From Atrichornis clamosus (taxonomy: Eukaryota > Chordata > Aves > Passeriformes > Menuridae): a DNA stretch of 64,000 nucleotides. The stretch covers positions 124,001-188,000 of the forward strand of contig WBMZ01006357.1 in NCBI GenBank assembly GCA_013400975.1. Direction: 5' to 3'. Positions 45,079-57,245 of this stretch are shown one piece after another. Each line of letters begins with the position of its first letter. Within the stretch, counting starts at the first letter, position 1. Made by a program: the position numbers and the translations under genes. Under the pieces are notes generated by a model. It made no database searches, was not told the origin of the DNA, and saw nothing but the letters and a program-made list of their open reading frames with translations.

Positions 45079-45839
45079 AAAGGCACGTCCTTTCCAGAGG
45101 TAGGTGCAGAGTTTTTCAGATGTGAACTTCAGAGCTCCAGGCGGAGTTCTAAGTTTAACCTCTGGGGTATGAGAAAAGAACTCCTGTTTCCAGGCAGCAC
45201 TGATGAATGGGGACAACTCAGCATCTCCCTGTAGGCCATGCTGATCCTCTCTGCTTTAGTTGATGGTGCAGAGCCTTCCTGCCCGACATGCTGTTTCCTC
45301 ACAAGCTTGGAAACTGCCAGGGCTTTAAAAAGAACAAAAATTATACAGATGTGCAGTCCAGGTATCATTCCCACAAGAAATGACAGTGGCCAAGTTAGCC
45401 TGGATTTCCACCAGCACAGTAGGTCAGCCCAGGAGAGACTTGAGCTCAGCATAGACCCAGGAGTTCGGCCCCACTGCCCCGATGTCTCTGCTTCTCTCGG
45501 AACAACTCAGGGTCAAAGGGATGGGGGAGATTCCTGGGCAGACCACATTGCCACAGTCTTCTCTGCAGCAGCTGCTGCCTCAGTTTGCCCATTCTCAGGG
45601 AGGTCTGGAGGGAGGCTTTAGCAGGGGTTGGCCAGTCCTGTGGTGTGTCCATGGGGAGGAGGTTACCCTGCATTTTCCCACCTCACACATAACTGGAAGG
45701 CTGGGAAAGGGTCTCAAGGCCTTGGTTATTATCCAAGGGGCAGCACTTGTACTCTAAGATCTCACACTACAGCTTCATGACCCACGTGAGGGTGTTTCTC
45801 ATTACAGGCTGCCCTGCATATTGACCCTGCAAACTGGAG

Positions 45840-45844
45840 ATGTG

Positions 45845-45878
<34 letters not shown>

Positions 45879-45886
45879 CGTGTGTG
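45840..45886. repeat. 47-nt alternating TG/TA/CG tract
   Basis: Strict purine-pyrimidine alternation: TG units, about a dozen TA units, TGTA units, one CG, then TG units. It ends at GATAA. It is a second long Z-DNA-prone microsatellite of the same length as the one at 17694. Confidence 0.95.
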
Positions 45887-46059
45887 ATAAATCTATATCT
45901 TACAGAGATTACTGGGTCAGAGCCTTCCCTGGCATAAACACGTGCAGATCCAATTGGGCCAGATGGTGTGTGCCACAAAACATGGCTCTGTGTGACTGCA
46001 GCTGAAAACCTTGCTGGGACGGAATTGTCTGTGACATTTTGTTGCTTGTCACACTGTTA

Positions 46060-46125
46060 GTGAAACTGAGCAAGTAACTCGCTCTAAATCATCCAGGCAA
46101 TGGCTGCAGCCACATCTCTGCTCAG
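46060..46125 (-). mobile_element. Possible MIR-like fragment, minus strand
   Basis: The text 'gtgaaactgagcaagtaactcgctctaaatcatccaggcaatggctgcagcc' loosely follows the MIR complement 'gaaactgag...aagtaacttgcccaaggtcacacagctagtaagtggcagagcc'. The match is short and diverged. Confidence 0.3.
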
Positions 46126-48191
46126 AAAGCCAGCACGGGACTGTGTTCTTCTCCTGAGCCCCAAATCTGTGCCAGGACATGCTGGCCATGCATAATTCCC
46201 TATTCTGTCTCTGCAGTTCACCAGGGAAGGACTCACTCCACTAGGCTGGAGAGGAGACGAGCTCTGCCTTGGAGTTCACATCCCCCCCTTGTCTGGGCAT
46301 GGCCAAATTATCCAGGGGCAATGTCCAGCACTCACAAATTAATTTCCCATGACTCACGATATAATAATTCCTGCCGTAATTCATGGTATGACTCCTAGCG
46401 TTGTGCTTCTAGGATTCACCATCTGAAATCTGAGGAGAACTGCAAGGGCTTGATTGGATGTGTGGATTGCAGGGCGTCTCCCAGGGATCTCACGTTCAGA
46501 GAGCAGAAAGCAGCCTCTTCTCAGCTACAAATGTTCCAGCCCAGAAGTGTGGTGGATTTCCTGTTTGCAGAGGTCCCAGATGTTTGCTTTAAAACTCACT
46601 CCAGCCCAAATGTTCAGGCTGGTGAACTTGTTTGCTGGACTGTTTCCAGAAAATGAATGCAAAAATGGGGCTGGGACAGGAGTGACAGGCGATGGTTTAT
46701 TAATTCACCATGTGTGAGTCAAATGTACACAGACACTGTCTGGGATTTGACCAGCCATGATTGGAAAACTTGTAGGAATCGAGTAATGGAGATGGTAGAG
46801 GAAATCCTGTTGTTCATTGTTTTAGTCTTACTGATGTCACTTTTATGTCCCTTTCATCCCTTGTCTCATCCAAGGCTTGCAGAGAGAAAGTTGTGACTGA
46901 CAGTTTTGGTCAGACAACCAGACATGACGTGCAAGAGGTCAATTCATCCTCTGTTTGTCAGAGAGGAAGAGATTTATTTGCTGTAGGTACATCCGGCTGT
47001 GACTTCTTTGCGATGCTCTTTGTTTATGCAAACCAGTCGGCTGGGGGCATGGAGGTCAAGATCTACATCCCAAGTAGGAAATCAGTGCTCAGAAATAGCA
47101 GCCCTGGGAGTTCATGAGATGAAGGTCCCTCCAGGCTCCCTTTCCAGTGTGCCCTGTGGAAGGAAAAACAAAAGCCCTCTATTTCTACAGGAGGGCGTAT
47201 CTATGGCTTCAAATTGCAAAGCCAAGCTTTATCACAATGCAACAAAATGATTTCAGGCCAGATACACAGAGGAGGTGATTGAGTACTATTAGCTACCCAC
47301 ATTTTTCAAATGGAATTTCCAAGCACTTTAGAACATGTTGTGTTTTGATAAATTTTGCCATACCAGCCCCTTTTGCAAAAACATTTGGAGATTGAGACAA
47401 TGAGCCCCTATTTGCTATTTAAACACTGAATAAAGGTCAGGCTTGTGCCCCAAAGAACACAGACTCTTAATAAGCCTAATCAGGTGGCTTTCTTCCCTTG
47501 AGCTGCAGTTATGTGGTAACCATTGAAGGGTTTTACGAGCTGAAGGCTATCTCCACATGACATAAGACCTCTCTTTCTTTACAAGTTACTTTTACTGCTT
47601 TGCAGCCGTGGCTTCTTTCTTGTTTTCTTAACCCATTGCTGTTAAAAATTGAAAGTGGTTCAAGTCTCAGGTGAAATAACTCCCTCCACTGACCCTGTTA
47701 ATGACAGACCTGTGTATTTGCCTTGCACAGTCCATGAAGCTGGTTGGTTTCCTTGTGCTGCCATCTACAGAGCAAGAAATAGGTGATGCCTGGGGATTAT
47801 TAAAAGCCAGTTAATTGCAAATCCTCCTCTTTAAATCTTCATACTCAGTGCCTTCTACAGCTTTGATAAGCACTGGTGGCAACTGGGACTGCTGGCTTAC
47901 TCTTCCAAGACTGTCCTTGAAGTCATCACCATAAGACTGTCTCATGGAGATTCAAGTCCCCAACCCTCTGACCAGAGAGCAAGAGCCAGAGCTCAGCTCT
48001 AAGAGTTTCTGGTCCATCCAGCAAGTGAGCTCTTCCTGCCTCATTCTCGCATCATGCTTTGATTCTTCATTCTTGTCTGCACAAGACTTCTGTCTCCCCT
48101 TCAACCATGTGAGGTTCTGTAATACCTTGTGGCATCAATGTCTCTGTCTGGGGACATTTTCTGCACATCAGTACTCCCAGTGTGGTACAAA

Positions 48192-48330
48192 GGAACTGCA
48201 GCCTCTGCCACTGAGCTGCTGCATGATCTTAGTCACATCACCTTGGTGGCTCTCTGCACAGGATAGAGCTGTGACATCCCCTGTAAAGGAGGAAAACAGT
48301 GCCTTAGCCTGGGGTCATCATAAATCTTTC
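48192..48330 (+). mobile_element. MIR/CORE-SINE-like relic
   Basis: The order 'cagcctctgccactgagctgctgcatgatcttagtcacatcacc', 'ggctctctgcac' and 'cccctgtaaaggagg...gtgcctta' matches MIR 'cagctctgccacttactagctgtgtgaccttgggcaagtcac...ctctctgtgcctc...catctgtaaaatgggg...tacct'. About 140 bp are collinear, with small insertions. It is followed by 'ctattgatttcaatggg', which resembles another ancient archosaur repeat. Confidence 0.5.
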
Positions 48331-49008
48331 TATTGATTTCAATGGGTTCAGGGCTGGGTGTCCAGAGCTGGGTATTGTTGATGCCAGGGCCTAAAAAGTG
48401 GACAAGGAACCCCTTGAGACGATCAGGCAAATGGGAACCCATTTACTTTTGGTTCTTCAGATATTGCAAAAAATCCTGATGATACTTAAACTGTGTCTGC
48501 AGCCTCAAGGGGCTGTATGAACCTTCTTTGTCCACCGAAATGAAGAAGGTAGTTGGCACATGTACTGATTTATAATGTGCTAATATCCTTACAAATCTGA
48601 TCCAGCCTGAACACTCCAAGGGTCCCTGAATGAAACCCTACCCTGGGTGACTCCCTTTAGGTTTCTGCATGTGGTGCACACAGTGACTGCAGATGAAAAG
48701 TCAGGATGCAAAGTGTAAGGACCTGCCTGAAGGGCAACTGCAGGGCAAGGAAGTCTGTCCCTGGGACGGGGCTGGTGCGGGTGTTCCCCTGCAGCAGCGA
48801 GAGGGAAGCACTCCAGCATGACGGCTTTCTCCTTCCTGTTGTGTTTGCTCCCTGGATGGCAGCAGCCAGGAAAGACTAAGGTCTGCTTCAGGTTATAGGT
48901 TCAGTGTGCAGACCAGCCTCAGGGCACACAGTAAAGACATTTGGAGACACGGAAAAGCCAGACCCTTGGGAGGCTGCAGCAAGCACAGCCCATGATTTCT
49001 CCAGCCCT

Positions 49009-49161
49009 GCAGGAATTAACCATCCTTGGAAGTGTTCAAAAAATCTGTAGATGTGGCGCTTAGAAAAATGGTTTAGTGGTGGACTTGGCAGTGCTGGATT
49101 AATGGTTGGATTCAATGATCTTAGAGGTCTTTTCCAGCCTTAATGGCTGTATGATTCCATG
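49009..49161 (+). mobile_element. CR1 LINE 3'-end fragment
   Basis: The + strand reads 'catccttggaagtgttcaaaaaatctgtagatgtggcgcttag', then 'tggttggattcaatgatcttagaggtcttttccagccttaatgg', then a tail 'tatgattccatg'. This is the CR1 3' end of the 'ggatgtggcactyag...gatgatcttagaggtcttttccaacc' type, 5'-truncated to about 150 bp. Confidence 0.92.
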
Positions 49162-49259
49162 AAATGGTGGGGTTAACAAGTGCCAGCCCTTCTTGGAGTC
49201 TGCTCAAGAGAGCACCCAGGCACTGCAGAGGCAAGGGAAACATTCTGCTCCTGCAGATC

Positions 49260-49620
49260 TGCTCTGTGCTGGAGACTCCCACGCCCCTTCACGACCCTCT
49301 CCTGCACAAGGCCTCCTGCAGCGTGGCCTTGCCAGAGCCAAGGAGGGCAGGGGTAAGCTGCGGCTCCTGGAGCTGCCTTGGGAAACCAGCCTGCATTGGG
49401 AAACGCGCCGGCACACGCGGAGCAGCGCTGCCGGGCCGGCTGTGGCTCCCGGGACCTGCAGTGGGGCAGAGCTTTTGCTCAGCTAATGGCTGAGCTGAGC
49501 TTGCCAAAGCAGCTAAAGATATAACCTGCAGCTCCCTGAGCGTGTTTGTGCAGCTCTCGGGCCGCGTCTCGGCGAGGAAGGAGGGCACCAGGCAATAACT
49601 CACATACCTGCACTGGATTG
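49260..49620. other. CpG-rich pocket / possible small CpG island
   Basis: CpG is concentrated in two clusters: 49400-49460 (AACGCGCCGGCACACGCGG, GCAGCGCTGCCGGGCCGG; about nine CpG in 75 bp) and 49535-49585 (CTCTCGGGCCGCGTCTCGGCGAGG). The surrounding sequence is CpG-poor. Frames of about 100-150 codons cross it on both strands, reflecting GC-rich composition; none has a recognisable domain. It starts about 100 bp after the CR1 end. It may mark an unannotated promoter or first exon. No TATA box is clear. Confidence 0.45.
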
Positions 49621-49624
49621 TGTA

Positions 49625-51735
49625 AAATGCGGCTCTGAGCACCCTCCTGCCATGTTGCTGCTTGTGCACTGGGTTTATTGCTCTCTGCCCCAGCAGTGCG
49701 TGCGCTGGTATTTCAGGGTGGGGTTCATCACAGGTTTCCATGATTTATTTCCCTTCTCTTTGCTGGGGTTTCTGAAGCCTCTGAAGAGGCTTTTGAGACT
49801 GTTAGCGGGAATCATATTTTTGTGCCTCTGCCTGTTTCTAGATGAGGCTGTTTTATGTGTCTTTGGCTTCGGGGTCACTCTGTCATATCCACAAGGAAAA
49901 AAAGTGCAAATAGGTTTTTTTAAATGCAGCTGAGACAAGGTCTGGGTGCTCTCTACTAGATAAGAAACTACCCTCGAATAGGATAGAAATCCCGGACTCT
50001 GCATCAGCCTGCATTATGCACCCAGGACTTCTGGCCGCCATACAGGTATTGCTGAAAGCCTTACTTGCACCGTATAGGGAGACTGCTGGCCTCTCCTGTG
50101 GGATCCGAATCCATTGCAGAGGAGAGCCTAATGAGCAACAACAGCCAGCCTGATTCTTCAGTCTCAGTTCCCAGGATGCTTGCTCCACCTACACATCCCA
50201 CATAGTGCCTTAATTCCCCTGTGCCACCTCCACCTCCCGGGCTGATGGGGAGGCACCAAGGCAGTCAGTGACTCAGCTGCAGGCACTCGGTGCTGCCCGT
50301 GGGTGCCTTGCTGGGGGGGCAGGCAAGCCCTCCTCCTTCCCTGCAGAGACACCCAGCTTTATTTAAAAAGGCATGATGGATGTTAATAGCATTCACAGCT
50401 ACCTGGAGGCTGAAAAAAACCTGTAGGAAAAGAAGCCATGAGACAGGGAGAAGTCGTCTGCAGTGGAGGAAGCATCATGTTGAGCTACTGCCCTCTGCTG
50501 CCGTGCAGCCCCGGACAAGGAGGTGGTTGGAAGGATGCATCCATTTCCAGCTAAGCTCCTCACTGAAGGCTCCCAAAGGCTGCAGAGACAAAGCTGACGG
50601 AGCCTTCCATCCTGCCTTGCCTTAGGACTGGGAAGCTTCTCCCAGGTTTTCATTCGGGATCAAAGCAAACAGATTTGTTCAGCTTGTTCTGAACACTCGT
50701 TGTCAAGGTAGGCAGCCTACAAGGAAACAACTGTCATTTTACCATGATAGAAGGTTGCCATTTAATCACTAATTAGCTCTTATCATGCTTTGCTGGCCGG
50801 ACACGAGCCAAAATGAATGCAGGGCTGCCAAGAGGTGCTGCGCTGGTCCCCGGGAGGAGGGAGCCTCTGGGCACAGAGTCCTCAGAGCTTTGTCATGTGC
50901 CTGGTGCCCCTGCACACTACGCACCATCCCCATCGGTCCTGTGTTAATGAAACACCACTTTCTAAACAGATCTTTGATCTGTTCTGCTGTACTGATCAGT
51001 GTCTAAAGGCTGCCTAAAAGCCAGGAGCAGGAGGCAGCTGGCAGAGGTAACAGCATGAGGAGTGAAGGGTCCGATGAACACCCAAACTAGGCACGTGAGC
51101 TCCTTCTGGGACGTCTTCAGGCCAAACCAGGGAGGATTGCCTAGGGACAGGGGATATAGGGAATCCATTTAGGAGAGGGCTGTAGGCAGCCCTGGATAAC
51201 AGCAGGGTCTAGGCAGCAGTATTAAAAGCAAATTCTGTGAGGCACCTGAAGCACAACCTGACTCCTAATTTGGTTCCTGCGGCATTTGCTGGATCTGGAT
51301 GCAGGTTATCCCCAATTCCAGCCGAGCTGGTTGGCACACAAAAAGCAATGTCGTAAAGTAGGTGGCAAATAGATGACACTTCCCTGCTGTCACAGCTTGT
51401 CCTATTGCTGCCCATAGCAAGACGTGTGATGACACTTTACACCTCTTCCTCCCTGAGTGAGTAAACAACATAGGCCATGAGACCAGCTCAAGAAAATGAA
51501 GTTAATGCAGTCTCTCATATTTGCCAATATGCCTTCAGAGAAGCGGTCTCTGCCCTAATCTGGGCTAAACCCCACATCTACCTCTAGAGATATATTTTTG
51601 ATCAAGTTTAGAGCAAACTATAACCCTAGGCTCAGCTTTTCTTCTCTTTCTTGAAAGGAATAAGGATTTTAAAAGCCATCTGAGAAAATGTGTCATCTTC
51701 TATGACAATAACCCCTCGAATCAGCAAATTGTTTT
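49625..51735. other. Unique non-coding sequence
   Basis: No gene recognised. It holds the CTCF-like motif at 50486-50504. The region 50185-50350 is GC-rich with a G7 run near 50313. 'tttaatcactaattagctc' at about 50761 adds more homeodomain-type cores. Confidence 0.5.
50486..50504 (-). promoter_or_regulatory. CTCF-like binding motif
   Basis: TACTGCCCTCTGCTGCCGT contains GCCCTCTGCTG, a close match to the reverse complement of the CTCF core (CCASYAGRGGGC): 11 of 12 core positions fit, with C for the final G. Orientation of the motif is minus. It is the best CTCF-like site I saw. Confidence 0.45.
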
Positions 51736-51800
51736 TGTAGAATAAAAGAGTTTAGTTGAAGTGGCCTACAGAGATCACCTAATCCAACTGCATGTAAATT
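51735..51800 (-). mobile_element. CR1 LINE 3'-end fragment, minus strand
   Basis: The + strand 'tagaataaaagagtttagttgaagtggcctacagagatcacctaatccaactgcatg' is the complement of a CR1 terminus of the same type as the copy at 23791 ('agaatag...tcagttggaatggacctacaacgaccacccagtcc'). Only about 65 bp remain; the rest is lost. Confidence 0.65.
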
Positions 51801-54800
51801 ATTAAATTTAGACAAAAAGTATAGTGGGGGATGGGTCTTTAGCAATAGCGAGTGAAACGTCTGTCACTTCATTTTGAGCAGAGTGTACAACCATGATCAG
51901 CACCCAAAACAAAGATCACAGACTATATCCTTGATGCTGCTGTTCTTTTCACTCCAGAAACATTATGCCCTAGATATACCATAATATTTTTTCAGCAAAT
52001 TAGCAAAAAAAGTCTGTTTTAGTTAGCATATGAAATGCATTCTGCACACTGCTACTGTCAAAATTGTAACTGCATAATGAAATATAATTTGGGATGTAAA
52101 AATGGCATTTTAATATGCTCTACTCAGGGAACCGAATTTGATATGTCATGCTGGTTTACTGGCAATTTACATTTCCCATTGGGCAAACTAAGAGACAAGC
52201 AGTCATGCTTTCCAGAAAGGTGTCAAGTCATACTCAGTCAAAAATATGCTCTTCTAGGCTGTACAGAAAAAAAGTTAAATTTTGCAATGCATGTCTTAAT
52301 TCACAGGAGATAACTGGAGTCACATGCTTTAGATGAAAATTACCATAGTCAGGTGAATGCTAGAGGAGGCAGTCACAGTGAAACCAAACTGGAAACAAGA
52401 AGGAATGATGTGCAAAACTTGCTCTGATGCTTGGGGTGCCTCAGTTTGGGGATCAAGCTTGGCCAGGGGCTGGTATTGGAACTGTGTACAAAAACTGGAG
52501 TTGCCTAGGATGTGACTCCTTTGGAGCTACAGTCCTCAGTGGATAGCTTTAAGCCTTCCCTTTCTGCTAAAAGCTAGGGAAATGGTTTCTTAGGTTTCTT
52601 AACTTCAAACTAGAGTTTCTGTAGACAGTCACACAGAGGAACCTGCCAGGTACATCTGAGTAGTGGCCAGAAAAGACCAAGTGAGCTGAGTTTGTGACTA
52701 AACACTTATTTCCAGGAAATACAGCCTGGTTTCTGAAGCAGGCTACTGCTACTGCCTACTGCCTTAGGACAGAGATGCTGTGCACAGTGCTGGATGTGCA
52801 AAGGAGTCTGCAGACCCAGCCACTGCCACCTCCATCTGTAACAGGCTTCAGGGAAGGGAATCTGTCCCTGGACAGCAGGAATCTCTTAAACTGGAGCTGT
52901 TCTGCCCCCAAAAATGCCCCTTCACCTCCTGCAGTGACCCCAAGCCATGCCCGAGCCTCCCTTCAGCCACCAAACAGACCCTCAGGAAGGTCAAGGTGCA
53001 AGGCAGGACCTGTCTGCCCCAGCAGCAAACCCTGCACCCTGGGAATGGGGAGATTCCCTCCCTGCAGCAACAGCCTTGTTCACTGATGGCATTTCCAACA
53101 CCAAAATCCACTCAGGCACTCCATCCTGATTGCTCCCGGACCAATTAGTGACCTTCCTAACAGGATGTCGTGTCACCTTATCTCTATTTGCACAGTGCTT
53201 CAGACTCCAGAGCGCTGGCCGGGCAGCCGTGCAACGCCACGCACTGACCTAAAGGAGCCTTTATCATCTGCTCCCGCAATTTCTGGTTGCTTCACAGGGA
53301 ATCCTCTGACCTCCCTCCTTGGACTCAGAGCCTGGACTGACAAGTAACCCCTCCACACCTCCAATTCTTTTGTTCTGCCTTATTTCTGTTTTATTTTTGC
53401 AAGGGATAAGAAAAGCCTGGTCCCTCCTACAGGTCTAACGGTGTCAGGCCAGACTCATCCTGAAGGTCCAAGTAGAAACATTTCCCAGGCTCTGGGACCA
53501 CCCTTCTGGGAGCCACAGTGGCAGAGGAGACTTCTGCCAACGGAAAGGAGCTTTCAAAGTTCACCAGAGCATCTTGTCTGGGAAAAGGTAATCCCTGAAT
53601 AATCACAGGTCCTGCACTGCCTTTCTGCAATATCCCACCAAAAATGTTGGATTTCACTGCTTGCACCAGGCTGGGTTGGAGCAGGCGATGGTGAAGGTAC
53701 AAATACTGCAGTGATGGCTCCCACCATCCACCAGTGTAAAGATCCTGGCTGGCAAGTGGGGCTTCTCCAGTGCTGTATGGCCAGCAGGCCAGCAGACCTG
53801 CCCCAGGATGAGCCCACCTGGCCTCTGACTTCGCCCAGCCACGAACAGACACTTCCAGTGACTTAGCCAATAGTACACAACCCCCCTTGTGGAATAAGTG
53901 GTGTGTTAGCAGGAGGACACTCATTACTCTGATTGGTTTAGCCTTGCATCTTGCCTGATGCACAAAAGCCTCACAGTCACACAAAGGTGCCAGTGTCACA
54001 ATAGCTGCAGCTGGAACATCGTATAGGGCTAACACAGGTAGAGAAGAGCATGGATCCCCTTGGAGGCCGGGACTGTCACACCAGGGAGTCTGTCAATGCT
54101 GCAGATTCACCTCAGCATCGTGAAGGATTTAGGATCATTTTCGTGGCCCAAGAGCCTCCACAAGCTGGAGTGTCTGCTGCAGAATGTCCCACATGACTGG
54201 GGTGGGTTACAAGCACAGGGAAATTGCACAGACACCAAGTGTGTGATGAAATGTGTGTGTGCACATTCATTGAACATGCAGCACTGGACATTAGACTCAG
54301 AACCGAGGCCAAAATGGAGGAGAGACTCTTCAAACTGGTGACCCCTGACCACCTATTTCTGCACTGCTGTAGGGCACAGAGACTGCAACAGCCACCACCA
54401 GCTCCATCAGCATCCGGATTACCCGGGATGCCCTGGTGTACCATGTCCAATAGAGCCTTTCCTTATCTTCCCTGTTCCCACTGGCTGTACCTTTTCAAGT
54501 CCAATTTAATTGATCATTTGTTGAACTTCGTCTTCTCCAGCTGGACCAGAAACATTGTGTGTAGGTGCAGGAAATACAGAGACTCAGTTCAAATTATGTT
54601 CTTTAATTCTGTTGGAGAAAGGGACCTGGCTGGGGATTACATGGGGCAAAATCATGCAGGCAAGGCTTTCTAATACCACTTCAGGGAAACTAAATGTGGC
54701 CCTGAGTTGTTGCCCAGAGGTGGGAGAAGCAGAGAAGCAGCCTGCATGCAGGTTGTGTTCCTCTTCCAGGTTCCCTGCAGAGGGTGAGGCTCAGTGTTCC

Positions 54801-57180
54801 CGTGCAGTTTTCCTGGATAACACGTTGGAGCCAACGCATCCATGCTCAGTGGAGGGACTTCCTCATGAGCATCTGTCTGTGTCCATACTGCAGTTCTGGG
54901 ACCTGACAGCAAAATTGTGAAATGACTGCGTATGAAACAGGTCACCTCTGGGAAGAGGAAGGGAAATGAATTGTCACAAAATATATGTGAGAATAGGAAG
55001 TCATTTTTCTTAGAAAATGGGGTATATTGTCCCTCTGCAAGCCCCATGTACCTTTTCCAGTTAAGGCACTTTAATAGCAATGGGGAATTGTCCTGTCCCA
55101 TCTGCAGAGCAGCACCTTTGGACTTATCCTTTGTTAATGGAACTGAGATTACCCAGCCCCCAGTGATGACTGGAGTATGTGGCCTGAGGAAAAATTCTTT
55201 ATTCATGTGAAGACAACACATCAGGTTCATTAAACTGAAGATTACATTGGCTGATGACAGAAAGAAATTAAATAAGGTTTTGTCTCTTTACTTCCTTATT
55301 TTTAATTGAATAATAGACAATTAATTTGGTTGAAGTTAGTCACGTTAAACAGTTTCCTGGATATCATATTGAGAAATGTCTCATCCTGCAGGTTGCCCTG
55401 CCACTTCTGTGGCAGTGATTTTGTGGCAGTAATTTTGAGATGCCCACTAAGGTCTTCTCCTAGATTGCTACGTCTTTTCTTTTTTGGAGGGGGTGGTGGA
55501 AGGTAGAGTATTATCTTTATTCCATATTTAAACCAGACCTAGGGGTGGTGGAAAAGCAAGCTAGTGTGAAAATGGGACAACATCAGTCCCGAGTAGGAGG
55601 GAAAGTGGGCACAAAACCCAGGCTGCTCAGACAGAGAAGGTCCAGGATGACCATTGGCTGGACAGACACCACTCTCCTGTTCTTGCACTTGTGCCCGTGT
55701 TTGCCTGGGAAGTTTGTCTGGACACATGAAAGACTTCTTGAAGGGAAACAGGCTGAGCATTTTCCAGTCCACATCTGCAAAGCCCACGGGGCTGGGAAGA
55801 TCCTCAAGGAAGGCTGTCTGAGGAGTTACGGACGGGCAAGCCACTTCCTCACCTCAGTGCCTCTGGCAGCGCCCGTGTCGATGCCCAGGCTGATCAGACC
55901 TGGTGTGGGAATCAAGCAGGGGTGCAGTGGAGCAGGAGCCTGGTGAGGCAGCTGCCCCCCGCCAGGCTCGCTCCCGCCTGGCCGCAGAATGTGGAATACA
56001 GTTTTGCTCCGAGCACGCATAGTTTGTGTGGGTGTAGATTTACATTTCGTTAAGAAAAATGAAATAAGGGGGCTGGTCTCAACTAGCCTGCAGTTCTACT
56101 ATTTGCAAGAGCCCTTGCCTTCATGTGATGCTTTACATAACAGCCTTACACATCTGCAAACTATGTAAAGCATTTCCACTGCTGGGAAAAAGAAAAAAAG
56201 GGGACAGTATTTCTGAAAGGTACTGTATCTCCTGGGAGGACTCAACAAGGAATTTTTAGCTCCCAGCAGGCAAGAAAACAGCAAGGACCATGGGTCTATT
56301 ATCTAGAGCCAACTTTCTCTAGGTTTATGGGATAGTAAATCACATTTCCAGGGACGATCACATGTCCAGGGATGACCACATGCTTGAGAACATAGTTGAT
56401 AACAGATTCAGTTCATAAAAAAATGCTAAATGAGATGTTCTGAGTGGGAATAAAAGCAGTAGGAAAGTGGGACATGCATCCTGATCTCAGGGAGAAACAA
56501 TGGTGCAAGGTAGAACGTGACATTAAGAAATGGATAGAGCTCAGGGAGCAGGAAAGATGCTGCCATGGGCAGTCTCTGAGTGGCTGCAGAACTACATAGA
56601 GCTGAGCTAAGGGCTACAATTTTGTCTTACATCATTTTGAAGACGTGAACAAGCACACTCCCTCTTTAATGCTTATTATTACCCTATCTGATAGTGCAAT
56701 GTATATACATGTAAGGCTGTGGAAAAACAAAAAAGCAAAAATGTTATGAATGCCTCCAAGGGGGATTGGAATGAATGAAAAATGTCTGAAGCTGTTCAAG
56801 TGCAAAGTCTAGTGAATCAGCCCATCCACTTTTCTTTGACTTCTGAGTCTGGGTGGACCCAAACCACAAAGAAAAGAGGAAACAAAGGTGGAGTAGACAC
56901 CGAGAAAGATCTTTCTGAAACTTGTCATTAAAATGCAAGAGTTCCCAATCACTGCTCAGCCTACGCATTGTGAAGCAATTGGAGAGGACTGGAAAATCAC
57001 TGCACAGTGCCCTGAGATGCAGGGGGTGTTTTGCCTTTTTCTTTTCCCCAGGAGCTGCTCAAGAGTTCTGAGAAATTGTCACCAAGTTCCTCTTTCAATG
57101 CAGCCTCCCTTAAAAGAACCTGAAAAAACTACAGGAAACATGAATGTTCAGTTCAATTCTGTAGCTCTGCTTCTGCTTTG
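51800..57180. other. Unique non-coding sequence
   Basis: No gene recognised over about 5.4 kb. Frames of 186-202 codons occur on the minus strand (53427-54035 and 54670-55230) but show no domain, and their start and end lack splice or promoter support. A GGGTGGTGGAA word occurs twice (about 55490 and 55545). An 18-bp near-repeat lies at 56350-56386. Confidence 0.5.
56350..56386. repeat. Imperfect 18-bp tandem repeat
   Basis: CCAGGGACGATCACATGT is followed directly by CCAGGGATGACCACATGC, with three differences in 18. Confidence 0.75.
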
Positions 57181-57186
57181 TATTTA

Positions 57187-57245
57187 GTTGTCCTCATTTG
57201 GACATATGTTGTCCTCATTTGGACATTTTGTCCTCATATGACATC
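57187..57245. repeat. 21-bp tandem repeat, 2.8 units
   Basis: GTTGTCCTCATTTGGACATAT at 57187-57207 repeats at 57208-57228, and a partial third copy runs to about 57245. Each unit contains TGTCC...GGACA-like inverted ends (TCCTCATTTGGA), so each can form a small hairpin. Confidence 0.9.

Larger units (their letters stand above)
43550..48190. other. Unique non-coding sequence
   Basis: No gene recognised. It includes a GGAT run (about 43747), an ancient-repeat-like word at 44970, a strong pyrimidine tract at 45051-45075, the alternating tract at 45840-45886 and a weak MIR-like patch at 46060-46125. The 204-codon minus-strand frame at 44602-45216 has no domain and includes a Lys-rich run from the T tract. 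Confidence 0.5.

Noticed and set aside
44602..45216. 204-codon open frame, minus strand
   Set aside because: Contains a Lys-rich run produced by a T tract, has no domain, and its composition is typical of a chance frame.
53427..54035. 202-codon open frame, minus strand
   Set aside because: No recognisable motif, no intron signals at sensible places, and overlapping frames are equally open. Treated as chance.
54670..55230. 186-codon open frame, minus strand
   Set aside because: No domain or signal and mixed composition without codon bias that I could see. Treated as chance.
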